From: Allobrachymonas sp.
GTDB taxonomy: Bacteria > Pseudomonadota > Gammaproteobacteria > Burkholderiales > Burkholderiaceae_C
NCBI GenBank assembly: GCA_012036375.1
Contig: JAAUOI010000003.1
Location: forward strand, 1-26,113
Reading direction: 5' to 3'
DNA length: 26,113 bases
In this document: positions 1 to 7,814 of the stretch, one piece after another
How the letters are laid out: the number at the start of each line of letters is the position of its first letter
Position numbering within the stretch: the stretch's first letter is position 1
The notes under the pieces: model-generated
The model's input: only the letters and a program-made list of their open reading frames with translations
The model's database searches: none
Told to the model about the DNA's origin: nothing
Program-made: the position numbers and the translations under genes

Positions 1-200
1 ATGCCGTGAACAAGGGCTACATGGACGACATCGAAGTCAAGAAGGTGCTCTCCTTTGAGTCGGGCTTGCATGCTTACCTCAAAGACAAGCACGCGGCTCT
101 GATGGCCAAGCTCGAAGCTGACAAGGCTTTCGACAAGGAAGGCAAGTCAGAAGCTGAATTGAACGACGCGATTGCAGCGTTCAAGAAATCCTTCGTTTAA
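1..200 (+). CDS. atpA: ATP synthase F1 subunit alpha, C-terminal fragment
   Basis: This is the last part of the alpha subunit of F1 ATP synthase, the non-catalytic nucleotide-binding subunit of the cytoplasmic F1 head. The window starts inside the gene: the reading frame is open from base 3 and ends with TAA at 198-200, leaving about 65 residues. The residues VNKGY, then SFESGLHAYL, and the terminal helix ending in AAFKKSFV match the C-terminal helical domain of proteobacterial AtpA. The gene order atpA-atpG-atpD-atpC that follows confirms the call. Nothing can be said about its start or promoter, which lie outside the window. Confidence 0.93.
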   Translation, partial: AVNKGYMDDIEVKKVLSFESGLHAYLKDKHAALMAKLEADKAFDKEGKSEAELNDAIAAFKKSFV

Positions 201-224
201 TCCTCACCGAAACTAGGAGCCATC

Positions 225-1093
225 ATGCAGTCGGTAAGGAAATTCGAGGCAAGATCACCTCGATGCAGAACACCAAGAAAATCACGAAAGCGATGGAAAT
301 GGTGTCGGTATCGAAGATGAGAAAAGCGCAAGAACGCATGCGTGCGGCGCGGCCCTACAGCGACAAGATCCGTAATATTGCGGCTAATTTGTCCCAGGCT
401 AACCCTGAGTACACCCCTGCGCTCATGAAAGCCAACGAGAGCGCGAAGACTGTGGGTTTTATCGTCGTCACAACCGATAAAGGTCTGTGTGGCGGTCTGA
501 ACACTAACTCCCTTCGTGCCGTCACCACCAAATTCCGCGAGTTGCAAGGCTCAGGCATGGGCGTGCAAGCTGTGGCTATCGGCAACAAAGGCTTGGGTTT
601 TTTGAACCGCATTGGTGCCAAAGTGGTGGCGCAAGCCACGCAACTAGGCGACACACCTCATTTAGACAAACTCATCGGCGCTGTTAAAGTGCAGATGGAT
701 GCGTTTGAAAAGGGCGAGCTCAAAGCGGTCTACCTTAGCTACACCAAGTTCATCAACACCATGCGCCAAGAGCCCGTGGTTGAGCAGTTGTTGCCTTTGT
801 CATCCGACAAGCTGCAAGCCGACAAGGGTGCGCACGCTTGGGATTACATCTATGAGCCCGATGCGCAAACGGTAATTGATGATCTGCTCACGCGCTATGT
901 CGAGTCGCAGATTTATCAGGCTGTGGCGGAAAATATGGCTTCTGAGCAATCCGCGCGTATGGTGGCTATGAAGGCCGCAACAGATAACGCCGGCAATCTC
1001 ATCAGTGAGCTCAAGCTCGTGTACAACAAGACGCGCCAAGCCGCGATCACGAAAGAACTTTCGGAGATCGTGTCTGGAGCCGCTGCGGTCTAA
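225..1093 (+). CDS. atpG: ATP synthase F1 subunit gamma, start region frameshifted
   Basis: AtpG is the gamma subunit, the central rotor stalk that couples F1 catalysis to the membrane c-ring. The body of the gene is intact and typical, with NTKKITKAMEMV near the N-terminus and the C-terminal helix TRQAAITKELSEIVSGAAA. The natural start should be ATG at 225, which follows an AGGAG ribosome site at 215-219. From there the frame is wrong: the expected N-terminus (M-A-V-G-K-E-I-R-G-K) is encoded in the other frame from base 233, as if ATGGCAGTC had lost one G to read ATGCAGTC. With that base restored the protein would be 289 residues, a normal length. As written, the first in-frame ATG is at 263, which lacks the first 13 residues and has no good ribosome site. 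I infer a sequencing error, since the gene is central to energy metabolism. Confidence 0.93.
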
Positions 1094-1138
1094 ACGCAGC
1101 TCGTCGGACTCGATTTAAACTTTATAAGGAGCAACAAA

Positions 1139-2545
1139 ATGGCTCAAGGAACTATTGTTCAATGTATCGGCGCTGTGGTTGACGTCGAATTTCCCCGCAA
1201 CCAAATGCCCAAGGTGTACGACGCCTTGAAGATGGAAGGCTCTGCGCTGACCTTGGAAGTGCAGCAGCTTCTTGGTGATGGCATCGTGCGCACCATTGCG
1301 CTCGGTTCATCAGACGGTTTGCGCCGCGGCATGCAAGTGACCAACAGTGGAAAAGCGATCACCGTGCCGGTGGGCAAAGCGACGCTTGGCCGCATCATGG
1401 ATGTGCTCGGTAACCCGATTGACGAGCGCGGTCCTGTGAGCGCGGAACAGTCTGCCTCGATTCACCGTGCGGCTCCAAGCTACGATGAACTCTCCCCTTC
1501 GCAGGATCTGCTGGAAACTGGCATCAAGGTGATTGATCTGATTTGCCCGTTTGCCAAAGGTGGCAAGGTGGGATTGTTCGGCGGCGCTGGCGTGGGCAAG
1601 ACCGTGAACATGATGGAGCTCATCAATAACATCGCCAAGGCGCACAGTGGTTTGTCCGTGTTTGCTGGCGTGGGCGAGCGTACCCGTGAGGGCAATGACT
1701 TCTATCACGAGATGGCCGATTCCAAAGTGGTAGATCTGGAAAACCTGCCTAACTCCAAAGTGGCCATGGTCTACGGTCAGATGAATGAGCCACCAGGCAA
1801 CCGTTTGCGCGTTGCTTTGACCGGTTTGACGATTGCTGAATCCTTCCGTGACGAAGGTAAAGACGTTCTCTTCTTCGTGGACAACATCTATCGCTACACC
1901 TTGGCCGGCACGGAAGTGTCTGCGCTCTTGGGTCGTATGCCTTCCGCCGTGGGCTACCAACCTACGCTGGCTGAAGAGATGGGCCGCCTGCAAGAGCGTA
2001 TTACGTCCACCAAAGTCGGCTCGATCACCTCCATTCAGGCCGTTTACGTGCCAGCGGACGATTTGACCGACCCATCTCCAGCGACGACGTTTGCTCACTT
2101 GGACGCAACCGTTGTGCTGTCACGCGACATCGCTGCTTTGGGTATCTACCCCGCTGTGGATCCACTGGACTCCACCAGCCGCCAAATTGACCCGAACGTC
2201 GTCGGCGAAGACCACTACAGCACCACGCGTGCTGTGCAAGGCACGCTGCAGCGCTACAAAGAGCTGCGCGACATCATTGCGATTTTGGGTATGGATGAGT
2301 TGAGCCCAGAGGACAAAATGGCTGTGGCACGCGCTCGCAAGATTCAGCGTTTTCTCTCGCAGCCATTCCATGTGGCGGAGGTGTTTACCGGCTCGCCTGG
2401 CAAATACGTGCCTTTGTCTGAAACCATCCGTGGATTCAAGATGATTGTGGCCGGTGAATGTGATCACATGCCTGAGCAAGCCTTCTACATGGTCGGCACG
2501 ATTGACGAAGCCATAGAAAAAGCCAAGAAACTGGCAGCGGCTTGA
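1139..2545 (+). CDS. atpD: ATP synthase F1 subunit beta
   Basis: This is the catalytic beta subunit of F1 ATP synthase, 468 residues and full length. The Walker A motif GGAGVGKT is at about residues 148-155, followed by GERTREGNDFYHEM, which carries the catalytic glutamate region. The Walker B strand is LFFVDNIYRYTLAGTEVSAL, and the C-terminal domain ends in EQAFYMVGTIDEAIEKAKKL. The start is supported by a strong site (AAGGAG, 8 bases before ATG). It lies 45 bases after atpG and 23 bases before atpC, as expected for one operon. The reading frame shows no disruption and no unusual residue at the motifs I checked. The sequence is very close to the enterobacterial protein over long stretches. 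Confidence 0.98.
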   Translation: MAQGTIVQCIGAVVDVEFPRNQMPKVYDALKMEGSALTLEVQQLLGDGIVRTIALGSSDGLRRGMQVTNSGKAITVPVGKATLGRIMDVLGNPIDERGPVSAEQSASIHRAAPSYDELSPSQDLLETGIKVIDLICPFAKGGKVGLFGGAGVGKTVNMMELINNIAKAHSGLSVFAGVGERTREGNDFYHEMADSKVVDLENLPNSKVAMVYGQMNEPPGNRLRVALTGLTIAESFRDEGKDVLFFVDNIYRYTLAGTEVSALLGRMPSAVGYQPTLAEEMGRLQERITSTKVGSITSIQAVYVPADDLTDPSPATTFAHLDATVVLSRDIAALGIYPAVDPLDSTSRQIDPNVVGEDHYSTTRAVQGTLQRYKELRDIIAILGMDELSPEDKMAVARARKIQRFLSQPFHVAEVFTGSPGKYVPLSETIRGFKMIVAGECDHMPEQAFYMVGTIDEAIEKAKKLAAA

Positions 2546-2568
2546 TTTGGCTTTGAGAGGAACTCACC

Positions 2569-2985
2569 ATGAGCACCATCCACGTTGATGTGGTCAGCGC
2601 CGAGCAATCCATCTTCTCGGGTGAAGCCAAGTTTGTGGCTTTACCGGGTGAAGCGGGCGAGCTGGGCATCAAACCGCGCCATACGCCCTTGATCACTCGC
2701 ATCAAGGCAGGTTCGGTGCGCATCGAGAAAGCTGACGGCGGCGAAGAATTTGTCTTCGTAGCAGGCGGCATTCTGGAAGTGCAGCCCAATTGCGTCACGG
2801 TTCTGTCTGACACCGCGATTCGCGGTGGCGATTTGGACGAGCAAAAGGCCAATGAAGCGAAAGCTGCTGCGGCTGAAGCCCTGAAAAATGCCAAGAACGA
2901 CATTGACCTAGCCAAGGCGCAAAGCGAATTGGCGGTTTTGGCCGCGCAAGTCGCTGCTTTGCGCAAATATCGCCAGAAGAAGTAA
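2569..2985 (+). CDS. atpC: ATP synthase F1 subunit epsilon
   Basis: AtpC is the epsilon subunit, which sits on the rotor stalk with gamma and can inhibit ATP hydrolysis. The 138-residue product begins with IHVDVVSAEQSIFSGEAKFV and contains GELGIKPRHTPLIT, both hallmarks of the N-terminal beta-sandwich. The C-terminus is an alanine-rich two-helix domain (residues about 90-135). The start follows GAGAGGAAC, a good ribosome site. It is the last gene of the operon: a clear intrinsic terminator begins 19 bases after its stop. Confidence 0.96.
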   Translation: MSTIHVDVVSAEQSIFSGEAKFVALPGEAGELGIKPRHTPLITRIKAGSVRIEKADGGEEFVFVAGGILEVQPNCVTVLSDTAIRGGDLDEQKANEAKAAAAEALKNAKNDIDLAKAQSELAVLAAQVAALRKYRQKK

Positions 2986-3003
2986 TTTCTCTAGCATCAA
3001 AAT

Positions 3004-3041
3004 AAAAGGCTCTGAGACAACATGTCGCAGAGCCTCTTTTT
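3004..3041 (+). terminator. Intrinsic terminator of the atp operon
   Basis: The stem AGGCTCTG (3007-3014) pairs perfectly with CAGAGCCT (3028-3035) around a 13-base loop. A T-run follows at 3037-3041. It lies directly downstream of atpC and is the natural end of the ATP synthase transcript. Confidence 0.9.
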
Positions 3042-3138
3042 ATGGGCGAGGAAATGCATTGGTTGTTGGGTTTACTGGCTCGAAAACCTCTCCCCCCAGA
3101 CTGTCAGTTTCAGTGATGCTGCACGCTAGAATTACCCT

Positions 3139-3797
3139 ATGCACAGCACCTTCGGCACAGTCCCCACCATCTCTGAAAAAGATGCGGCAGGTCTTTTGGT
3201 GACGGAATCGGCGCTGGGTGATTTGGAGTTCAAGGATGCGCTGCGCATCGTGGCCTATATGCGTCCTAAGCGCATCAAGGAAGGCGCTGTCTTCATCCGC
3301 GAGGGTGAAAAGACGCACAATGATTTCATGATGCTCATGCTCTACGGCGAGGCGCGAGTTGAGACGCAAATGCAAGGCGCTGCCGAGCCGGTGACGATGG
3401 CGGTGCTCTCAGCCGGGCATTTGGTGGGAGAAATCGGCGCGATTAACGGTGATCCGCGTTCTGCAACTTGCGTGGCTATCACTGAGCTGGCCGTTGGCGT
3501 GATCACGCGGCAGGCGCTTTCAAAATGATGCGTACCGAACCTGAGTTGGCCGCTCGCATGCTGCTGGCGATTTCGAGCCGCGTGGCCAAGCGTTTGAGCG
3601 AGACCACGCAAAAGCTCAAGCGCTTTATGCAGCTTAATCAAGTGCTACATCAAGAGGTCTACACCTTGATGGATGCGCCCTCACACAAAAAATCCAACAA
3701 GCCGAGCAAACCTTCGGGCTTTGAAGCCACTGAGCCGATGTCGCTCGAAGCCTTGCACGAGATCAAAGCCAAGCTCGCCGGTACGCGCAAAGTATGA
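3139..3797 (+). pseudogene. Cyclic nucleotide-binding domain protein, frameshifted
   Basis: The first 129 codons encode a Crp/Fnr-type beta-roll: PKRIKEGAVFIREGE, GEARVETQ, then the signature run GHLVGEIGAINGDPRSATCVA. This fold senses cAMP or another small ligand. The frame stops at TGA 3526-3528. The expected continuation (MMRTEPELAARMLLAISSRVAKRL, the long helix after the roll) is in the next frame from 3525 and runs to 3797. One more A in the AAAA run at 3522-3525 would join both parts into a 219-residue protein. No helix-turn-helix is visible, so it may act through protein contact rather than DNA binding. The second part overlaps the next gene by ATGA, suggesting coupled translation with the LysR regulator. 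A two-gene arrangement with an ATGA overlap at 3525-3528 is possible but less likely, since the split falls inside one fold. No clear ribosome site precedes ATG 3139. Confidence 0.75.
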
Positions 3798-4672
3798 CTT
3801 CGCGTATCCCGCCAATTCAATGCCTGTTGACGTTTGAAGCGCTGGCACGGTTGCGCAGTGTGACGCAGGCAGCGGAAGAGCAGTGCGTTACGCCGAGCGC
3901 AGTGAGTCATCGGGTGCGGCAGTTGGAGGAGCTATTGGGTGTGAAACTGTTCGGCAGAGCAGACTTTTCACTCACCACCGAGGGCAGCGAATACTTGGCG
4001 CATGTGCGCGAAGGCCTGTTGTCGCTCCAAAAATTTCCAAGCAATGAAGCCGCCCAAGGTAAGCGCAAACTTCGCGTAGCAGTCACGCCTACGTTTGCGC
4101 GCTCCATATTGATGCCTCGCCTCAAAACGTTCACTGATGCCTACCCTGAGATTGATTTGACGCTGCAAGTGAGTATTCCGCTGCTCGACGTGGTGGCTGA
4201 AGACGCGGATTTAACGATCCGCTTTGGAACGGGGCGCTATGCGGACGTGGAGCATGTGTGTTTGTTCAAAGACAAGGTCACGCCACTGGCATCGCCAGCC
4301 TATATTCGCGCTCACGGCCCTTTTGAAACACCGCAAGATTTGAGCAAGGCACATTTTCTGCGCAGCCCTTTGGAGCCTTGGCGAACATGGTTTGCAGCGC
4401 AGCAGCTTGATTGGCCTGAGCCGCTGGACGGCTCAAGCTTCAACGACATTGGCCTGATGTGCGATGCTGCGGCAGCGAGCATGGGCGTGGCCTTGGTGCG
4501 CTTAAAGCTCGGTGCGCCGTGGCTCGTCAATGGGCAACTGGAGCGCTTGTTTGCGCATGATATTCCAAGCCCACATGCGCACTACCTTTGCTGGCGCACG
4601 GGTAGTTTGGATCGATGGGAGGTGTCTGCGTTTGCGGATTGGCTCAAAAAGGTTTGCAGCACTGTTTTTTGA
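3794..4672 (+). CDS. LysR-family transcriptional regulator, GcvA-like
   Basis: This 292-residue protein has the LysR layout. An N-terminal winged helix-turn-helix (about residues 8-62) contains TQAAEEQCVTPSAVSHRVRQ and LFGRADFSLTTEG, and a periplasmic-binding-protein-like effector domain follows. The opening PPIQCLLTFEALARLRSVTQAA and the alternative-type effector domain resemble the GcvA/AmpR subgroup. Its ATG overlaps the stop of the cyclic-nucleotide-binding gene (ATGA at 3794-3797), so the two are probably translated together. No divergent target gene is adjacent, so its regulon cannot be read from context. The frame is intact. A dispersed intergenic repeat begins 13 bases after the stop, and I see no classical terminator there. 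Confidence 0.9.
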   Translation: MTSRIPPIQCLLTFEALARLRSVTQAAEEQCVTPSAVSHRVRQLEELLGVKLFGRADFSLTTEGSEYLAHVREGLLSLQKFPSNEAAQGKRKLRVAVTPTFARSILMPRLKTFTDAYPEIDLTLQVSIPLLDVVAEDADLTIRFGTGRYADVEHVCLFKDKVTPLASPAYIRAHGPFETPQDLSKAHFLRSPLEPWRTWFAAQQLDWPEPLDGSSFNDIGLMCDAAAASMGVALVRLKLGAPWLVNGQLERLFAHDIPSPHAHYLCWRTGSLDRWEVSAFADWLKKVCSTVF

Positions 4673-4684
4673 AGTCAAATTGGG

Positions 4685-4730
4685 CTCTAGCCGGCATAAA
4701 ATGTGCGCAGAGTGCTATTGTTTTTATAGT
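4685..4730 (+). repeat. Dispersed intergenic repeat, copy R1
   Basis: Copy 1 of six. The core CCGGCATAAAATGTGCG is followed by the mini-hairpin CTAT-TGTTTTT-ATAG at 4715-4729. It lies between the convergent LysR gene and oxygenase operon. Together with R2 it brackets the three-gene nucleoside operon as a direct repeat. Confidence 0.85.
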
Positions 4731-4796
4731 GTGAGGCCATAGTCTGGAAATCATTTGGGCGATGCGTTTGTGGCCGCAGCCTTTTAACCCAGATGA

Positions 4797-5663
4797 CTAA
4801 GCATTGCGCCGCAGCTCTTGCATACGCTCTTCAAAATAGCTGCCTACGGTGTAGCGCTCTGACAAGCGGATTTCGCGGCGCGGATGCAAGAAAAGCGGCA
4901 ATGACACACGACTCTTCAATGCACCTTCGCCCTGTGGGTTGAGCACGCGATGCTGCGTGCTCGGGTAGTAGCCGCCGCTGGCTTCTTCGAGCATGTCGCC
5001 GATGTTGACGATCAATAGACCAAAGTCACAAGGTACATCAATCCATTCATTGCTTTGCACGTCGCTGCCTCGGCCTTTGACTTGCAGACCGGGTTCATTG
5101 GCAGCCGGCAAGATCGTGAGCAAATTGATGTCGGTATGCGCAGCGGCGCGAATCGAGCCGGGTTGCTGCTCACCGGTCAGTGGTGGGTAATGCAAGACGC
5201 GAAGGAGTGTTTCTTCGCAGTCGTCAATCATGCTGGCCAGCGGCACGCTGTAGCGCGAGCGGATGTCTGGGGGGGAATGGTCTTCAACCCATTTGAGCAG
5301 CGTAGCCGCCAGCGTTTTGCCTTGCGCATAGTAGCGCAGTGCGGCATCACTGAGTTCACTCGGGTAACGCCCCCAAGGGAAGATGTGAAAAAATTCCTTG
5401 TAGTCTCTGATCTCGCAGCCTTTTGCGGTTTCGCTCACTTGCGTAGAGAAATGTCCATCGAGTTTGACGGGATCCCAAGCGTAGCCTTTGACGGCATTGG
5501 ATTGGAAAAATCCGAGCCACTCTTGGTAAATGCCGTGTACTAACTCTGCTTGTAAGGGATGATTTTTGAGCACACCGAAGCCGGTGTGGTGCAGACTTTC
5601 ACAAAACTGCGCGGGCGCATCAGGTGCGGTGAAATCAACAACGGGGAGCATGGGTGTGTTCAT
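4797..5663 (-). CDS. 2-oxoglutarate/Fe(II) oxygenase, isopenicillin N synthase-like
   Basis: A soluble oxygenase of the isopenicillin N synthase-like family, 288 residues from ATG 5663. The family couples 2-oxoglutarate decarboxylation, or oxidation of the substrate itself, to hydroxylation, ring closure or desaturation. The iron triad is visible: H176 and D178 in AAAHTDINLLTIL, and H238 in YYPSTQHRVLNP. R252 in SRVSLPLFLHP is the usual 2-oxoglutarate carboxylate ligand (RxS). The N-terminal half carries the DIOX_N-type segment (LPVVDFTAPDAP, GFGVLKNH). The start is fixed by a 4-base ATGA overlap with the nucleoside hydrolase stop, so the two are translationally coupled. Context suggests a substrate released by that hydrolase, such as a nucleobase. 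Fungal thymine 7-hydroxylase belongs to the same broad family, but this substrate is only an inference. Confidence 0.88.
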   Translation of the reverse strand: MNTPMLPVVDFTAPDAPAQFCESLHHTGFGVLKNHPLQAELVHGIYQEWLGFFQSNAVKGYAWDPVKLDGHFSTQVSETAKGCEIRDYKEFFHIFPWGRYPSELSDAALRYYAQGKTLAATLLKWVEDHSPPDIRSRYSVPLASMIDDCEETLLRVLHYPPLTGEQQPGSIRAAAHTDINLLTILPAANEPGLQVKGRGSDVQSNEWIDVPCDFGLLIVNIGDMLEEASGGYYPSTQHRVLNPQGEGALKSRVSLPLFLHPRREIRLSERYTVGSYFEERMQELRRNA

Positions 5664-6655
5664 GAGTGCAACCAAGGACGAGACAGTGTAGCGCGGAACA
5701 GCTCCAGCACGCGCGGCACATCCACTTGCATGCATGCGCGAGACAGTGGCACTTCTGCGCCAAATCCTAGTTGCGGAAAGTCAATGCCCAAGCGGTCATG
5801 CCAAACGGTTTGACCTTGCGTGATGCCATCGGTGACGCAGCGCAAGCGACCCGTTGCCCATTGAAACAACTCGGGATGCAAGAGCGCGATAAACGCCATC
5901 ACATCGTGACCAAAGCAGCCAGGAGTGTCCTTCAAAGCGGGATAGCGGGTAGCGTAAAAGTTCGCGTAAAAGCGCACAGCATGCATCAGCGTGTCAGTTA
6001 GCGGATGCTGATGCTGCTGGGCGATTGCCTCCATCATCGACACAGGCACGACGACTTGGTACGTCACATCCAGTCCGACCATCGCCAAATCAAAACCAGC
6101 GGTGAACACGGTATCTGCTGCATGCGGGTCGTTCCAAATATTCGCCTCAGCCACCGGCGAGACATTGCCTGCCTCTTTGACTGCGCCTCCCATAAGCACG
6201 ACTTGTTTGACGAGCTGAGGCAGCTGTGGTTCGAGCGCGAAAGCGGCTGCGATATTGGTGAGCGGCCCGACAGGCACGAGTGTGATCTCGCCGGGGCGTT
6301 GGTGCGCCATATCGACGATGAACTGCGCAGCACTGCGACCATCCAGCACACGCCCATCGCTAGGCTTGCGGCTGTTTAAATTACCTAAACCATCTGCGCC
6401 GTGAATGAAATCGGGGGGCGCTTCGGTGTGCTTGACCAGTGGTTTGCCTGCGCCTTGCGCCACTGGAATTTGCCGGCCTGCAAGTTGCGATAGATACAAG
6501 GCATTGCTGCTGGCCTGCGCGATGGTGACGTTGCCAAATGTGGTGGTCATACCCAGCAATTCGATGCGCGGATGCGCAAGCGCAAAGCACAGCGCCATCG
6601 CGTCGTCCACTCCAGGGTCTGTATCAAAAATTACAGGAATAACAGTCGGGCTCAT
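5660..6655 (-). CDS. Inosine-uridine-type nucleoside hydrolase
   Basis: This enzyme hydrolyses the N-glycosidic bond of ribonucleosides to free base and ribose. The 331-residue protein has the calcium-binding signature DTDPGVDD at residues 11-18. It also has the conserved GNV (41-43), the central VAEANIWNDPHAA segment (E170, N172) and the C-terminal catalytic GHD (H250, D251). I chose ATG 6655 over a TTG three codons upstream. It is the middle gene of a minus-strand operon: ribokinase ends 38 bases upstream, and the oxygenase start overlaps its stop by 4 bases. Ribose released here would be the substrate of the ribokinase. The pyrimidine or purine preference cannot be told from sequence alone. 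No signal peptide is visible, so it should be cytoplasmic. Confidence 0.93.
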   Translation of the reverse strand: MSPTVIPVIFDTDPGVDDAMALCFALAHPRIELLGMTTTFGNVTIAQASSNALYLSQLAGRQIPVAQGAGKPLVKHTEAPPDFIHGADGLGNLNSRKPSDGRVLDGRSAAQFIVDMAHQRPGEITLVPVGPLTNIAAAFALEPQLPQLVKQVVLMGGAVKEAGNVSPVAEANIWNDPHAADTVFTAGFDLAMVGLDVTYQVVVPVSMMEAIAQQHQHPLTDTLMHAVRFYANFYATRYPALKDTPGCFGHDVMAFIALLHPELFQWATGRLRCVTDGITQGQTVWHDRLGIDFPQLGFGAEVPLSRACMQVDVPRVLELFRATLSRPWLHS

Positions 6656-6693
6656 ACAAAACAATTGTCAAAAATCAAGTCGGATGGGTTCAA

Positions 6694-7653
6694 TCAAGCC
6701 GAATACGTGGCCAAAAAGTCCAGTACCTGCTGGCGAGTGGGAATGCTGCTTTGTGCGCCTAGGCGCATGCAGGCCAGTGCAGACGCAGCGCTGGCGGTGC
6801 GCAGTGCAGCAGGCAGATTCAGGGCTAGGGTGGCGTCTTGGGCGAGCGCGGCCACGAGGGAGCCGCAGAAGGTATCGCCCGCGGCCGTGGTGTCGAGTAC
6901 TTGGATCTTGAAGGCAGTTTGCTCGATGAACTGGCCTTGATGCAAGGCCAGGCAGCCTTGTGAGCCTAGGGTCACAATGACCGTGGCTATGCCCAAGCCG
7001 GCCATGTGCTGCAATTGCTGGCGCAGATCGTGTGTATCTCCGCTTGCGACTGCACTGCGGCACAAAGTAGCTAATTCGCCTTCGTTCACGATCAGGATGT
7101 CGATTAAAGCGAGCAATTCGTTGGGTAAATCTCGCGCAGGCGCGGCGTTGAGCACGACCTTTGCGCCTTGCTCACGCGCGGCTAGCGCAAAGGCTTGCAC
7201 AGTGGGCAGGGGCGTTTCAAGCTGCATGAGCAAATAGGAAAAGGGCACATCAGCAGGCACAGTATTCCAATGCTCAGGCCGCAAATCCTCATTCGCGCCG
7301 GGTGCCACGGTGATGGCGTTTTCACCGTCGTCACTCACGCAAATAAAGGCCGTGCCTGTGGTTTTGCTGCTAAGGACTTCATGAAGCACCACACCGGCTT
7401 GCTGCAAAGAGCTGCGCAGAGGTTTGGCGAAATCGTCCGGCCCGAGCGCCAGCAGCATGCGTGTGGCTGCGTTGCCAGCGCGTGCGCAGGCCACTGCCTG
7501 ATTCGCGCCTTTGCCACCTGGGTAGGTTTGAAAATCTCGCCCGAGCACCGTTTGACTGGGTGCAGGAATTTGCGCAGCACGCACCACAAAATCTAAATTG
7601 GCAGAACCTGCCACGAGGATGGCAGTGGTAGGCGGGGCCATATCAGGCATCAT
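6694..7653 (-). CDS. rbsK: Ribokinase
   Basis: A PfkB-family sugar kinase, 319 residues, that should phosphorylate ribose to ribose 5-phosphate with ATP. Visible motifs are the N-terminal VAGSANLDFVV strand, the sugar-binding GGKGAN at residues 46-51, and the C-terminal anion-hole motif DTTAAGDTF with catalytic D260. The order GGKGAN plus LDTTAAGDTF is typical of ribokinase rather than fructokinase or adenosine kinase. It is the promoter-proximal gene of the three-gene operon, so the kinase and the hydrolase form a nucleoside-ribose salvage route. The ATG at 7653 lacks a strong ribosome site, and the second codon is also ATG. A dispersed repeat (R2) sits 19 bases upstream, between this gene and the divergent enolase-family gene, so any promoter must lie in or beyond it. 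Confidence 0.92.
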   Translation of the reverse strand: MMPDMAPPTTAILVAGSANLDFVVRAAQIPAPSQTVLGRDFQTYPGGKGANQAVACARAGNAATRMLLALGPDDFAKPLRSSLQQAGVVLHEVLSSKTTGTAFICVSDDGENAITVAPGANEDLRPEHWNTVPADVPFSYLLMQLETPLPTVQAFALAAREQGAKVVLNAAPARDLPNELLALIDILIVNEGELATLCRSAVASGDTHDLRQQLQHMAGLGIATVIVTLGSQGCLALHQGQFIEQTAFKIQVLDTTAAGDTFCGSLVAALAQDATLALNLPAALRTASAASALACMRLGAQSSIPTRQQVLDFLATYSA

Positions 7654-7671
7654 TTTTGAAGCATTTTGAGC

Positions 7672-7717
7672 CTCTAGCCGGCATGAAATGTGCGCTGAGT
7701 GCTTTCAAATTGATAGT
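7672..7717 (+). repeat. Dispersed intergenic repeat, copy R2
   Basis: Copy 2 of six. The core CCGGCATGAAATGTGCG is followed by CTTT-CAAATTG-ATAG (7702-7716), which has one mismatch in the 4-bp stem but the same 7-nt loop. It lies in the divergent gap between rbsK and the enolase-family gene, in the same orientation as R1. Confidence 0.85.
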
Positions 7718-7814
7718 AAATAACATACTGAACCAGCCCTTTATCTAAACATTGCACCCTATTGTGGCATCACTTCACTGGGCTGACCATGCTCCAGACC
7801 CCTACAATGAAAGT

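Noticed and set aside
1310..2098. A 262-codon open frame antisense to atpD
   Set aside because: Shadow of the highly conserved atpD coding strand.
3520..3530. Programmed -1 ribosomal frameshift in the cyclic-nucleotide gene
   Set aside because: No canonical slippery heptamer and no obvious downstream stimulator; the same kind of break occurs in five other genes, so a missing base explains it better.
7780..7814. TACAAT as -10 box of the enolase-family gene
   Set aside because: It lies only 6 bases before the start codon and has no -35 at proper distance; leaderless expression cannot be supported.
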